Assembly: GCA_047404195.1 (NCBI GenBank)
Contig: JBDOIU010000013.1
Span: 1-64,000, forward strand
Direction of reading: 5' to 3'
Length of the DNA: 64,000 nt
Source: JAJRRL01 sp047404195
Lineage (GTDB): Bacteria; Pseudomonadota; Gammaproteobacteria; JAJRRL01
Position 1 is the first letter of the stretch, and every line of letters starts with the position of its first letter. The translations under genes and the position numbers were made by a program. Shown piece by piece: positions 27,531 to 36,339 of the stretch. A model generated the notes under the pieces. It ran no database searches. It was not told the origin of the DNA and saw only the letters and a list, made by a program, of their open reading frames with translations.

Positions 27531-29156
27531 TCACATTGAAGATTGATCCATGCCACGGCTGATGTAGCGGGCTATCCCGCCACCAGTCCATCTTTTCAAT
27601 CCTGGATTGACCGCAAAAAAATGATGGACACGACGTAAATCATCACAGCTATCAGCAGATTTGTCATTTCCATCTTGAAGATTTTTACTAGCAGAATGAC
27701 TACCTACAGCATGATGATTGATTAAGCGACAAAATAGGCGTTGGGACGGCCGATCATTCATTCTATATTTTAAAATACGATTAATCGATCTCACCAGCTC
27801 ATGTCGCTTTGGTTGTTGCTGCTGGAGCAACTCTCGGTCTTGTTCTACACAGCGAGAAACATTATGATCCTGATTAATATAGCTGTCATTTAAGTCATCC
27901 AGCATGAATCCCAAGCATTCATCACTGGGCAGGTGGTAGCCCCCATCCAAACTTTTTTCAATCATCTGATAAAATTTCTCATGATAATTACTGTAACAGA
28001 AATGATAAACCTTGTCTGTACTTCGAGGACCTACCTTTTTCAATGACTGCTTCCAGATTTCGTAGCATTGTAATAAAGAGTCTGACTTCAATGCTTTCTC
28101 ACTAGCAAACAATTGCATATAATAATATTCCCATAAGTCATGTTCGCCGCCAAAGAACGAAGCTATGGATTCAACTGCAGCTGTTTTCTTATCATCAGAT
28201 AATGACGGATATTGATCGATACAGAAACTAATTACTTCTTGAAAATCCTTGAACCTCGGCGCACTCTCAGCACTTACGCCCTCTTCTGAACTCACAAGAC
28301 CCTTGGGGGTATTATCATCCCCACCCTCTAGCGACGCAGTATTTGCTTGCACTCCTTCCGACACATGATCATTGATCGGAGAAATTCTACCTTCATTTGA
28401 TTCAGTTGATGATTTTTGAGATAGTAAGCTGCTCGTATTCTTCTGTAAGCTTATTATTTCGTCAGAGCCATTCAACTGAAGTGCTTTTCGGTAATCTTTA
28501 TATTTTTTACCTACTGCGATTACTGACACAATACAGATCACTGCAGCAATTATTAAAATGGCCCCTGTAGCAAGAAGGCCATGTGCTAGTTCGCCAGGGC
28601 CATGGTTATAAAGCAAGTACAAGCCGAGCAATATGGAAATGGCAGCACTGACAGTAGATGCCACAGAACTCCAACGAAGACCACAATCAACACCAGGGTA
28701 TACCTTCTCAAATGTAGGTCGACGCATTACCATATGATCGCGCACCATTGTCAGAAATTTATCACGCTTGTCACTATCTAGATCTGACCATATTGCATTT
28801 AAAGACCTTATTTTCTCTTCAAGAATGGTACTTGTTTTATCTGCAGCCGATATATCATGTTTATAATGGACCCTCGCTGCTTTAATCAATCTGAGGATGC
28901 GAAGCAGTTGTGCTTTGTGCTTTAGATCGCTTTTTTTCACGACAAACAACAGGAAATGTACTTTTTCTTGAAGTGCTTGTAAATTACCAATCTCGCGCCC
29001 CGACCGTTTAACTGCCTCTGTTTCCGGGCTACCAGTTCTATCGTTCCCCCCCCCATGTTCCTGGAATTTCGACATAATTCGTATAGATATAACAACGCAC
29101 TCTGAGATTAGCACTATCACCGAACAAATGTGTAAACAACATCCTACTTTGAACAT
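27531..29156 (-). CDS. Membrane-hairpin protein, unknown function (candidate effector)
   Basis: A 541-residue protein with two adjacent hydrophobic segments at residues ~165-183 (ASTVSAAISILLGLYLL) and ~192-215 (LLATGAILIIAAVICIVSVIAV), a hairpin that would leave both ends on the same side. The N-terminal ~120 residues are helical and charged; the ~320-residue C-terminal part is soluble and acidic with no known motif. The start is uncertain: 29156 gives an extra hydrophobic head, while ATG at 29075 starts with MSKFQEHGGG; neither has a good ribosome site. It is convergent with the ParA operon. This architecture is common among type IV effectors, but that is only a resemblance. Confidence 0.65.
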   Translation of the reverse strand: MFKVGCCLHICSVIVLISECVVISIRIMSKFQEHGGGNDRTGSPETEAVKRSGREIGNLQALQEKVHFLLFVVKKSDLKHKAQLLRILRLIKAARVHYKHDISAADKTSTILEEKIRSLNAIWSDLDSDKRDKFLTMVRDHMVMRRPTFEKVYPGVDCGLRWSSVASTVSAAISILLGLYLLYNHGPGELAHGLLATGAILIIAAVICIVSVIAVGKKYKDYRKALQLNGSDEIISLQKNTSSLLSQKSSTESNEGRISPINDHVSEGVQANTASLEGGDDNTPKGLVSSEEGVSAESAPRFKDFQEVISFCIDQYPSLSDDKKTAAVESIASFFGGEHDLWEYYYMQLFASEKALKSDSLLQCYEIWKQSLKKVGPRSTDKVYHFCYSNYHEKFYQMIEKSLDGGYHLPSDECLGFMLDDLNDSYINQDHNVSRCVEQDRELLQQQQPKRHELVRSINRILKYRMNDRPSQRLFCRLINHHAVGSHSASKNLQDGNDKSADSCDDLRRVHHFFAVNPGLKRWTGGGIARYISRGMDQSSM

Positions 29157-29350
29157 TTTTCATATCTAACCCTAATTGAAAATTTCTCTGAGCATATATT
29201 ATGCAACACAAATATACACCGACACTGAGTCGTTGGATAGATTGCCATATTCAATGCGCATCGCGGGGTTATGATATGCAAATACACGGTAAGCGATCCC
29301 TCTTATATAGTGCTATATTGCTTATATAACATTCTTTTACGGGGTAGCAA

Positions 29351-30199
29351 GTGTCCATTAATCATACAGTTGGCCGCATACTTGCAAGATATTTAAGCAA
29401 GGAGCCGTCTGACCGGCGTCGTGAGAGCAAACTAACGGACTTCACACGCGTATGTCATGAAATCATTCCGGGCGATATTCTACTCATCGAAGGCCATAAT
29501 CGTGCCAGCAAGATTATCAAACGCATGACAGCCAGCTGCTGGACGCATGTTGCACTGTATATCGGACGCGTACACAGCATCACCAATCACAGCACGCGAC
29601 AGACAGTGGAGTCCCACTTTATCGGCAGCCCAACGAGTCAGCTCTTTGTCGATACCATGCCCGGCACAGGCACGCGTGTCGTACCCGCCGAACACTATGA
29701 AGGGCTACATCTACGTATTTGCCGACCAAATGGCTTATCGGCAGACGACGCGCAAAAAGTCATCGACTTTGTCGCCAAGCACTTGGGGCGTGAATATAAC
29801 ATGAAGCACTTATGCCAACTGGGGTTATACGGTGCACTTGGCAGAATTATTCCAAGGCGTTGTCTTGCCGGCCTGTTTGAACACAGGAAGCAACAACAAG
29901 CAACGCGAGATATTTGCTCCGCCCTGATTGCAGAAGCATTCATACATGTTAATTTTCCTGTATTACCACTCATCGTTGACAACGCAACTGATTTGGCGAT
30001 GATACACCGCAATCCAAGACTCTATAAACCATGTGACTTTGACTATTCACCGTATTTTAACATCATCAAATACCCCATCATACCAGGCAAGCACAATGGT
30101 ATATATCACCATTTTCCGTGGCGCAATGAAGCAACAAGCCATGATGAGTTTGTGAGCGAAGAGTCAGAAACCGGCACACATATAATCGACCATGAGTGA
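29351..30199 (+). CDS. Permuted NlpC/P60-like cysteine hydrolase (YiiX/YebB type)
   Basis: A 282-residue protein with the circularly permuted papain-like order: the histidine strand comes first (PGDILLIEGHNRASKIIKRM, then WTHVALYIGR with the catalytic histidine), and the cysteine comes later in RDICSALIAEAF. Members cleave amide or ester bonds in peptidoglycan, lipids or proteins. No signal peptide is seen, so a cytoplasmic or exported role is open. Start is GTG at 29351 with GGGG about six bases upstream. It is divergent from the membrane-hairpin gene and sits at the edge of the accessory block. Confidence 0.78.
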   Translation: MSINHTVGRILARYLSKEPSDRRRESKLTDFTRVCHEIIPGDILLIEGHNRASKIIKRMTASCWTHVALYIGRVHSITNHSTRQTVESHFIGSPTSQLFVDTMPGTGTRVVPAEHYEGLHLRICRPNGLSADDAQKVIDFVAKHLGREYNMKHLCQLGLYGALGRIIPRRCLAGLFEHRKQQQATRDICSALIAEAFIHVNFPVLPLIVDNATDLAMIHRNPRLYKPCDFDYSPYFNIIKYPIIPGKHNGIYHHFPWRNEATSHDEFVSEESETGTHIIDHE

Positions 30200-30651
30200 T
30201 AGTCATTGAGATATTAGCTGCTACCCCAACCAATTGAACCAGGACTACAACTACCCTGGGTCATAAACCTCTTGTATCAAAATTAGGCCTCATAAGCATA
30301 TGGTGCAAAGCAAATATCAGCACACTATTTACTTTTATTAGTCTGATTTGCCTGCAATGGCGCCCGGGCCTGCTCTCCAGAAGCTCGATGTGATGCATGG
30401 TCACGCCATAATAATGATGTATTTGCTGAATAGTATTCATTTGACATAGTCAATCTCCAATAACAATGGGAGTTATGTATAGTTTAACCCTTCATTATTA
30501 AATTAATCTTAGGAAACCCAAATGAAATCGATGACAACACACATTGGTATATTGCAAACGGTACAGAACACAAATCACTCGAGCGCATGATACCCTATCA
30601 TTATGAAATAGCAATACTTTTTTCAGCAAGAAAGCATATTCAGGAACGATA
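30200..30651. other. Mostly non-coding region between the NlpC/P60-like gene and the scaffold gene
   Basis: About 450 bases with the possible 40-residue gene at 30325-30447 as the only supported content. The strand opposite has a frame of about 65 codons (to ~30690) with protein-like composition but no start codon. No terminator with a T-run is visible. Confidence 0.4.
30325..30447 (-). CDS. Possible small protein, 40 residues
   Basis: The ATG at 30447 has GGAG seven bases upstream and opens a 40-codon frame starting MSNEYYSANTSLLWRDHASH, hydrophilic, ending in NQTNKSK. It is supported only by the good ribosome site and lies in an otherwise empty region. Confidence 0.35.
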   Translation of the reverse strand: MSNEYYSANTSLLWRDHASHRASGEQARAPLQANQTNKSK

Positions 30652-31041
30652 CTATTTTCTATCTTTTTGTAGACCAGCCATCACTGCCTGTAATGATTGA
30701 CAGACCCACTGCACAAGATGTCTCAACTTCGTAGGTATGTGCAGCTGATGACAAATAGTATCACAAAGACTCGTTAAATCCACCCCCGGCTGTTTCCCTG
30801 AGATATGACGGCAAGCGTATTCACAAACGGCAATCAATAGTGGTGACCCGACGGCCTGGAACTGGCACTGGACGCCCATTTCAGCATCAAGATATGCAAT
30901 GAATACAATGCGTGCAATAGAGCCTGACCTTTGCTTGTCAATCACCACTGAACCTGGCGGCCTTTGTGCTGTTGATGGCAAAGCATGCAGACAATTTTGG
31001 TAGCACTCCCAAGCAACCGCACTCATTGATGCTGGTATCAT
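30652..31041 (-). CDS. IscU/NifU-like scaffold homologue lacking the cluster-binding cysteines
   Basis: A 129-residue protein whose core (CQFQAVGSPLLIAVCEYACRHISGK) follows the pattern of the iron-sulfur scaffold family, where F-x-x-Y/F-G-C-x-x-x-I-A is usual. The three cluster-ligand cysteines of IscU are not kept: the loop cysteine is replaced by serine (GSPLL), the N-terminal one is absent (RSGSIARI), and the C-terminal HC(S) position reads QWVCQSL. Remaining cysteines sit elsewhere. It overlaps the desulfurase gene by four bases (ATGA-type coupling). It may be a partner or sulfur-relay protein rather than a scaffold. Confidence 0.6.
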   Translation of the reverse strand: MIPASMSAVAWECYQNCLHALPSTAQRPPGSVVIDKQRSGSIARIVFIAYLDAEMGVQCQFQAVGSPLLIAVCEYACRHISGKQPGVDLTSLCDTICHQLHIPTKLRHLVQWVCQSLQAVMAGLQKDRK

Positions 31042-32219
31042 GATAACCCCCTATCTTGATCAGTGGGGGCTATATGCCGTAGGCGAGTAATGGCCTGCGT
31101 GAGCACCTGCAGTAGCGCCTCAACATCAGTCAGCTGTGTTGTGTGTGCAAATCCAACTCGTAGGCTATGGTGAGCCCTGATTGGTGAAAAGCCCATGGCC
31201 ACTAAAACGTGTGATGGTTCTTCCGTCGCACTATTGCATGCAGAGCCAGTCGAAAGCGCGAACTCATAACAATCTGCCAATAGACACTCAACTGACACGC
31301 CAGCAACATGAAAAGAGCAACAGTGCGGAACGCTATCACGCTGCCTTGTATTAAATAGCATGCCCGGGAGCTTAGCCAACTGCTGACGAAAGAGTGTCTG
31401 GCAAGCTTCAACATGAGCGTAGGATGCCACTTGCCTAGCACTGGCTAAGCGCAGCGCCTTGGTGAGGCCAACAATTTGATGTGTTGCCAGCGTACCAGCA
31501 CGCAACTTATCTTGCCGATGAACACCCATAGCCGGAATGAGACGCACCAGAGGTTTGGTTTTGCGATACAAAACGCCTACACCCTTTGGCCCATGGCACT
31601 TATGTACACAAAAGGATAATAAATCCACTTTTGGGGCCAAGTCATGCAATGGCAATCGACCAATGCTTTGTGCTGCATCAACATGCAGTAAACAACCATG
31701 CTCATGCGCAAGCGATATCATGTCTTCAATGGGTTGCACCAAGCCTGTTTCATTATTCACATGCATGACTGAAATCAAAATGGTGTCTGCTCGGATAGCT
31801 GCTTGCAGTCGCTGCATAGAAACATGTCCGGATGTTTCTACCGGCAAGACAGTTACAGTAAAACCCTTTTTTTCAAGGGCTTGACAGGCATTGAGTGTGG
31901 CTTTGTGTTCAGTAGCAAAGGTAATGATATGTGTGCCTTGTCGGCGGTAGGCTTCAGCAGCACCCAACAATGCCAAATAAATTGATTCGGTTGCACCAGA
32001 GGTCCAGGTAATACCCTCTGGATCCACTCCCCCCAAAAATGCTGCCACTTGTTGCCGGCAATCTTGAACCAATTGTGCCGTTTGATAGCCAGCTGCATGT
32101 TGAGTAGCAGCTGGATTGGCATGATAGCGCGGATCATGCATCACTGTGACCATCGCATCTATAACAGCCAGGTCAATGGGTGTTGAAGCCATATGATCAA
32201 AATAATGTGTTTTCGCCAT
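31038..32219 (-). CDS. Cysteine desulfurase, divergent IscS type
   Basis: PLP enzyme that takes sulfur from cysteine as a persulfide for Fe-S clusters or tRNA thiolation. The 393-residue product keeps the key residues at nearly the same numbers as E. coli IscS: PLP lysine Lys207 (CVHKCHGPKG), TEHKATLNAC with the stacking histidine His105, MHVNNETG, and the mobile-loop cysteine Cys328 (STGSACNSATEEPSHVL). It is divergent elsewhere, so it may be a second, specialised desulfurase. ATG at 32219 is chosen (MAKTHYFDHMAS, family start); the frame extends 21 codons upstream into trmJ. It lies 13 bases after trmJ and is coupled to the scaffold gene downstream. Confidence 0.85.
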   Translation of the reverse strand: MAKTHYFDHMASTPIDLAVIDAMVTVMHDPRYHANPAATQHAAGYQTAQLVQDCRQQVAAFLGGVDPEGITWTSGATESIYLALLGAAEAYRRQGTHIITFATEHKATLNACQALEKKGFTVTVLPVETSGHVSMQRLQAAIRADTILISVMHVNNETGLVQPIEDMISLAHEHGCLLHVDAAQSIGRLPLHDLAPKVDLLSFCVHKCHGPKGVGVLYRKTKPLVRLIPAMGVHRQDKLRAGTLATHQIVGLTKALRLASARQVASYAHVEACQTLFRQQLAKLPGMLFNTRQRDSVPHCCSFHVAGVSVECLLADCYEFALSTGSACNSATEEPSHVLVAMGFSPIRAHHSLRVGFAHTTQLTDVEALLQVLTQAITRLRHIAPTDQDRGLS

Positions 32220-32232
32220 GCCTACTTCCAAA

Positions 32233-32967
32233 CTACTCTTGCTCACCAGGACAAACATCATCAACCGCACTGAGAAAGCCACGCATGATATTCAACTCAG
32301 TCACCGACAATTCAGAGCGATTAAATAAGCGCATTAAACGTTGCATGAGAGTTTTAGATTGCTGTTGATGCATAAATCCTAAGCGCAACATCACTGACTT
32401 CAAATGATCATAAAAACCAGCCATTTCATGCATAGAAGCATTTCTCTCAATTTCTTCAGTTGTCAGTATGGTTTTAGTGCCTTGATGCTGACGACGCGCC
32501 ATACACAATTCGTAACATACGACTTGCACAGCCTGAGCCAAGTTCAGCGAGTGAAAATCATCTGCTGTTGGTATGTTCAGCAAGCGATGCGACATCGCCA
32601 ATTCCTCGTTGGTGAGACCAGTGCGTTCTCGACCAAATACAATCGCCATTTTTTTATGACAGCTCTCAACCACTGTATGCGCGCATTCCCTGGCGTCACA
32701 TCCCGACCAATCCAATGAACGAGGCCGCGCTGTGGTTGCAAAAACATACTCACACCCAACCAAAGCATCTGGTAATGAGGATACCACAGGCACACGTTGC
32801 AACATCTCTTTTGCGCCAGTTGCCATCGCATCTGCCTTTGCATCCGGGAATGACACAGGATTGACCAGAACCAAATCTGAACAACCCATCACCTTCATGG
32901 CACGCGCAGCTGCACCGATATTACCGGGATGGCTGGTATTCACCAGAACAATGCGGATATTTTGCAT
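32233..32967 (-). CDS. trmJ: tRNA (Cm32/Um32) 2'-O-methyltransferase TrmJ
   Basis: SPOUT-class methyltransferase modifying position 32 of the tRNA anticodon loop. The 244 residues show IRIVLVNTSHPGNIGAAARAM, VFATTARPRS, the knot segment IVFGRERTGLTNEEL and IPTADDFHSLNLAQAV. The ATG at 32967 matches the usual start; the frame runs further upstream through the suhB promoter without similarity. In E. coli trmJ also lies between suhB and the isc genes, and here the same neighbours are present, with suhB divergent. Confidence 0.92.
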   Translation of the reverse strand: MQNIRIVLVNTSHPGNIGAAARAMKVMGCSDLVLVNPVSFPDAKADAMATGAKEMLQRVPVVSSLPDALVGCEYVFATTARPRSLDWSGCDARECAHTVVESCHKKMAIVFGRERTGLTNEELAMSHRLLNIPTADDFHSLNLAQAVQVVCYELCMARRQHQGTKTILTTEEIERNASMHEMAGFYDHLKSVMLRLGFMHQQQSKTLMQRLMRLFNRSELSVTELNIMRGFLSAVDDVCPGEQE

Positions 32968-33061
32968 AGCAGAGACCCAAAATGTACAGTAATGGTGCAT
33001 TATAACACCAGAACAGCAACTTGCAAGGTGTAACAACAGCCAAATCATACCCAATCACGGC

Positions 33062-33089
33062 TTGTCAGACAGTCAAAAAATGTTACACT
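33062..33089 (+). promoter_or_regulatory. Promoter of the suhB-like gene
   Basis: TTGTCA (33062-33067) and TACACT (33084-33089) are 16 bases apart, and TGT directly before the second gives an extended -10 (TGTTACACT). It ends 25 bases before the ATG, which has AGGTGG upstream. Confidence 0.6.
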
Positions 33090-33114
33090 GTTCTATTTTT
33101 CAAGGTGGCAATCT

Positions 33115-33882
33115 ATGAGCAACCCGATACTGAATATCGCTGAACAAGCAGCAAGGCATGCCGCTAAACATCTGCATCGCCAAATAGATATGCTGAGTGA
33201 TTGTAACCTCATTCCCAGCAAGCGCGCGCACATTCTAGAGAAAGTCACCATCCAGGCATTCAACGAAATGCAACAACTCGTCCAAGCAAGCCACCCTGAA
33301 CATCTCTGCTGTATGCCACATACTTTGCCGGCAGTGACAGACAAAACATGTTGGATCATCAATCCGCTTGAAGGGCTCGCTTACTACAGCCGAGGCAGCT
33401 CGCATTATGTCATCAGTATTGCCATTATGAACAAGGGGCAATGTGATGCCGCCTTGCTTTACCACCCATTATCTGAAGAAATTTATGTTGCTACCCGCAA
33501 CCATGGCACTCAACTGAATCAAAGACGTATTCGTCAGGGTAAAAAAAATATGCTCAAAGCTGATTTTTTCGTCTGCGGTGCCGGTAACGAAGCCATTGTC
33601 AAATATATGAAAACCAGCTCCAAGCAAGCTATCAATATCGATATGACTCACCTGCCTTCACTGGCTATTGCACACACAGCTGCCAGCCGATACGATGGAT
33701 TTTGGGACAAACTACCGTGCACAACACATGCCCTACATGCTGCCACATTGATTGCGCAAGAAGCCGGCTGTGAATTCACTGAGACGACTGCTCAAAATGA
33801 TGATACAAGACGCTTTATCATCATTGGTAACAGACGCGCCCACCCACAAATACTCGACTCAGTTGCACAATTTTCTGATTGA
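33115..33882 (+). CDS. suhB: SuhB/inositol monophosphatase family protein, probably catalytically dead
   Basis: The fold is recognisable end to end: N-terminal LNIAEQAARHAAKHL, core CWIINPLEG, SHYVISIAIMNKG, EEIYVATRNHGTQLN and C-terminal ASRYDGFWDKLP. The metal ligands of the family are gone. The EE loop (TEESG in E. coli) reads CCMPHT; the DPLDGT motif reads Asn83-PLE86-GL; and the WDxxA aspartate is replaced in CTTHALHAA. At 255 residues it is slightly short. E. coli SuhB has a role in ribosomal RNA antitermination that does not need phosphatase activity, so this copy may be kept for that. It is divergent from trmJ as part of a conserved neighbourhood. Confidence 0.85.
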   Translation: MSNPILNIAEQAARHAAKHLHRQIDMLSDCNLIPSKRAHILEKVTIQAFNEMQQLVQASHPEHLCCMPHTLPAVTDKTCWIINPLEGLAYYSRGSSHYVISIAIMNKGQCDAALLYHPLSEEIYVATRNHGTQLNQRRIRQGKKNMLKADFFVCGAGNEAIVKYMKTSSKQAINIDMTHLPSLAIAHTAASRYDGFWDKLPCTTHALHAATLIAQEAGCEFTETTAQNDDTRRFIIIGNRRAHPQILDSVAQFSD

Positions 33883-33891
33883 TGTCTTCAG

Positions 33892-34905
33892 TCAAGGTGG
33901 AGAAAGACTGTCGAGCGACCAACGTGCGCGCGCCTCGATCGCATGACTGGCATCAACCTGACCTTGCGACAGTCGCATTGCAGCTGTTACCGCCACCATA
34001 GCTGCATTATCAGTACAAAACTCATGCCTGGGAATGGTCAGCGAGACACCAAGCTCAGCCATTTTAGCAGACATGCTTGCGCGCAATAATTTATTTGCAC
34101 TGACACCGCCGACTACAACACAGCTTTGATAGCCCGTTTGCGCAAGTGCAAATACCGTTTTCTTCAACAAAACGTCTACCACAGCCTCTTGGAATGCTGC
34201 CGCAATGTCTGACTCTACAGCCTGCTCTTTGTGTGCTTGGTAGCACTTAGCGACTTGCGTTTTAAGGCCACTGAAACTGGTGCGACAACTTTTTTCATGA
34301 TACAGCGGTCGAGTAAAATGAAAACGACTGGCATCACCCAACTCGGCTAAACGCGCCAAGTGCGGGCCTCCCGGATAAGGCAGGCCCAATAGCTTGGCAG
34401 TTTTATCGAATGCCTCACCAGCTGCGTCATCAATGCTTTGACCAAGCACCTGATAATCACCCAAACCACGCACATCCACCAACAAAGTATGCCCGCCAGA
34501 TACCACCAACGCGACAAATGGATAACTCGGTGGGCTCTCAGACAACATCACAGCCATGATATGCGCTTCGATGTGATGCACACCCAGACTAGGCAAACCA
34601 CAGGCATATGCCAGTGATTTGGCAACACTGGCGCCTACCATCAATGCGCCAATTAAACCCGGTCCTGCCGTATAACCAATACCAGTCACATCAGCAAAGG
34701 TGCAGCCTGACTGCTGTAATGCTTGCGTTATAACTGGCAGTAGCTTGCGAATATGGTCACGGGAAGCCAATTCAGGCACAACACCGCCGTATGCAGCGTG
34801 TATTTCAGCTTGCGTATAAACGACTTGCTTGAGTAGACCATGCTGCTGTGAGTACAAAGCAACAGCTGTTTCATCACAAGATGACTCAATAGCCAAAATG
34901 ACCAT
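33892..34905 (-). CDS. tsaD: tRNA N6-threonylcarbamoyladenosine synthase subunit TsaD
   Basis: Transfers threonylcarbamoyl to A37 of ANN-decoding tRNAs, with TsaB and TsaE. Length 337. ASKHA-fold and metal motifs are ILAIESSCDETAVAL, VVPELASRDH, GVHHIEAHIMA (metal-binding histidines), VSGGHTLLV, GEAFDKTAKLLGL and FCTDNAAMVA. I chose ATG at 34905 (VILAIESSCDET, family start, GGGGG upstream) over the frame opening at 35025. Its stop lies nine bases from the suhB stop. Confidence 0.95.
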   Translation of the reverse strand: MVILAIESSCDETAVALYSQQHGLLKQVVYTQAEIHAAYGGVVPELASRDHIRKLLPVITQALQQSGCTFADVTGIGYTAGPGLIGALMVGASVAKSLAYACGLPSLGVHHIEAHIMAVMLSESPPSYPFVALVVSGGHTLLVDVRGLGDYQVLGQSIDDAAGEAFDKTAKLLGLPYPGGPHLARLAELGDASRFHFTRPLYHEKSCRTSFSGLKTQVAKCYQAHKEQAVESDIAAAFQEAVVDVLLKKTVFALAQTGYQSCVVVGGVSANKLLRASMSAKMAELGVSLTIPRHEFCTDNAAMVAVTAAMRLSQGQVDASHAIEARARWSLDSLSPP

Positions 34906-35109
34906 AGCACCCCCAGGGCTTGCCAGTAATTCAAACAGCATTGTGTCATAAGTCACCAGCCTCCACAAGAGATCATCGAATAAGACGCCGTACACACCTA
35001 ATAAAATGAGCAAAGATCTGTTCAATTAATAACCCATTTTGCAGGTGGCTTGTCACCAGGCTGCTTTATATTTATGATTTAAAGAGTGATTGTCTTAACG
35101 GAGTGACAT

Positions 35110-35748
35110 GTGCGAATCCATTCTTTCTTACGAGTACTGCTATACAGTACTCTCTCAATCATCAGTGCGTTTGCTTGGTCAGCCAAACCAGCCAAAGCAT
35201 ATCAACTTGAAGTCATACTCTTTCAACAGGCAGCCCCAAAACACCTTGCCAGCGAATACTGGCGAGACACACCACCATGGACCAGCACGCACGCACTCAA
35301 AGCAAGCAGCATTGACTCAAACAGGGTCAGCAGCATCACGCCAGACAAACTGTCAAATGTTGTTGAACAACTCAAAAAGCAAGACAATGCCAGAATTTTA
35401 CTGCATCAAGCATGGCGCATAGAAAAAACCAAGCTGAACCACCCAATATTACTCGCATTAACCAATGTTGAGAACGTTGACCCCAGCATTGATATCACAG
35501 CAAACACACTTGTCACGGGCTCGATTAGGCTCTCCCTGCACCGATATTTCAATGCAGCGCTGAAGCTTCATTACCGCATTCCCCGCACAAGCCTACCCAA
35601 CGATATGCGCTCAACTCGACATTGTGATGGCAGTGAGTACTGTCATTATTATATGCAAGAGAAAAGGCGAACACGCAGCATGCAGCTAAACTATTTGGAT
35701 CACCCACTCATCGGCGTGTTATTTGAAGTTTTCCCATTGAGTAGCTAA
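35110..35748 (+). CDS. CsiV-family periplasmic protein
   Basis: A 212-residue protein with a signal peptide (hydrophobic LLYSTLSIISAFAWSA, cut near AKA) and the CsiV pattern: YQLEVILFQQ at the start, ILLHQAW, GSIRLSLHRYFNAALKLHY, then RRTRSMQLNYLDHPLIGVLFEV at the end (conserved R-x-x-x-S and LDHP). CsiV proteins are thought to act in peptidoglycan or envelope biology. Start is GTG at 35110 with GGAG seven bases upstream; an ATG two bases earlier is in another frame. Confidence 0.75.
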   Translation: MRIHSFLRVLLYSTLSIISAFAWSAKPAKAYQLEVILFQQAAPKHLASEYWRDTPPWTSTHALKASSIDSNRVSSITPDKLSNVVEQLKKQDNARILLHQAWRIEKTKLNHPILLALTNVENVDPSIDITANTLVTGSIRLSLHRYFNAALKLHYRIPRTSLPNDMRSTRHCDGSEYCHYYMQEKRRTRSMQLNYLDHPLIGVLFEVFPLSS

Positions 35749-35824
35749 CGCCTGCGACGCAACAAGGTTCAACTGCAAGCGTTATAAAGGTCTCAATCCT
35801 AATCTTGGTATCATCTACTCAGAC

Positions 35825-36112
35825 TCAGCATCGCCTACCCAGCGTGTCAGCGCTGCAATGATTTTTTTCAGCCTGATCATTGCTGGAGATATTAAACTTT
35901 GACTTCTGCTGATAAACGCCATTACGCTTTTGATAACGACGGATACTATAGGCTGGCCCTTTATAGACCTGTTTGCCACTATCCCAACTCTCGTACTGAT
36001 AAATGATGGTTGACCAGGCTCCCTTGGTCAGCACAACCTTATCCAGCTCTTTGACCGTATCTACACCACCTTCAGTGTAAGCTATGGTTAAGTCATCTAC
36101 AGTTTCAGCCAT
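35825..36112 (-). CDS. Small conserved protein with a poly-A frameshift near its C-terminus
   Basis: Starts at 36112 behind a perfect AAGGAGG and reads 95 residues as given. The body (KGAWSTIIYQYESW, YSIRRYQKRNGVYQQKSKFNISS) resembles a widespread small proteobacterial protein of unknown function. At a run of seven A (35862-35868, T on the plus strand) the frame changes. As written the end is EKNHCSADTLGRRC; with six A it would read EKIIAALTRWVGDAESE and stop at 35815-35817, which is the family-like ending. So there is one extra A, either a real +1 mutation, a sequencing error, or a slippage site. Confidence 0.65.
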   Translation of the reverse strand: MAETVDDLTIAYTEGGVDTVKELDKVVLTKGAWSTIIYQYESWDSGKQVYKGPAYSIRRYQKRNGVYQQKSKFNISSNDQAEKNHCSADTLGRRC

Positions 36113-36339
36113 TTTTGCCTCCTTATATTCAGGTGTCAGCAACATCAAAGGCACATTGCTCTCATGCACTATACTAGCGCACAGTTGAATACACAACTCA
36201 TCATACCGCCCTGCTACCCATTGTGTTAATCTATAATGAATCAGATCGGTATGGTACGGCCCCGCGCTCTGGTTAAACTATTTACAACCAACCGATTCAA
36301 GGCACTCCAGCCAATAGGACATGCCAACAAGGAGTTACT

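Noticed and set aside
27514..27540. AATGTG-TACTACT-CACATT hairpin between convergent genes
   Set aside because: Six-pair AT-rich stem without a T-run; too weak to call a terminator.
30480..30690. Open plus-strand frame reading NTHWYIANGTEHKSLERMIPY
   Set aside because: Protein-like composition, but no start codon and only about 65 codons; it runs into the scaffold gene on the other strand. Could be a remnant, not supportable.
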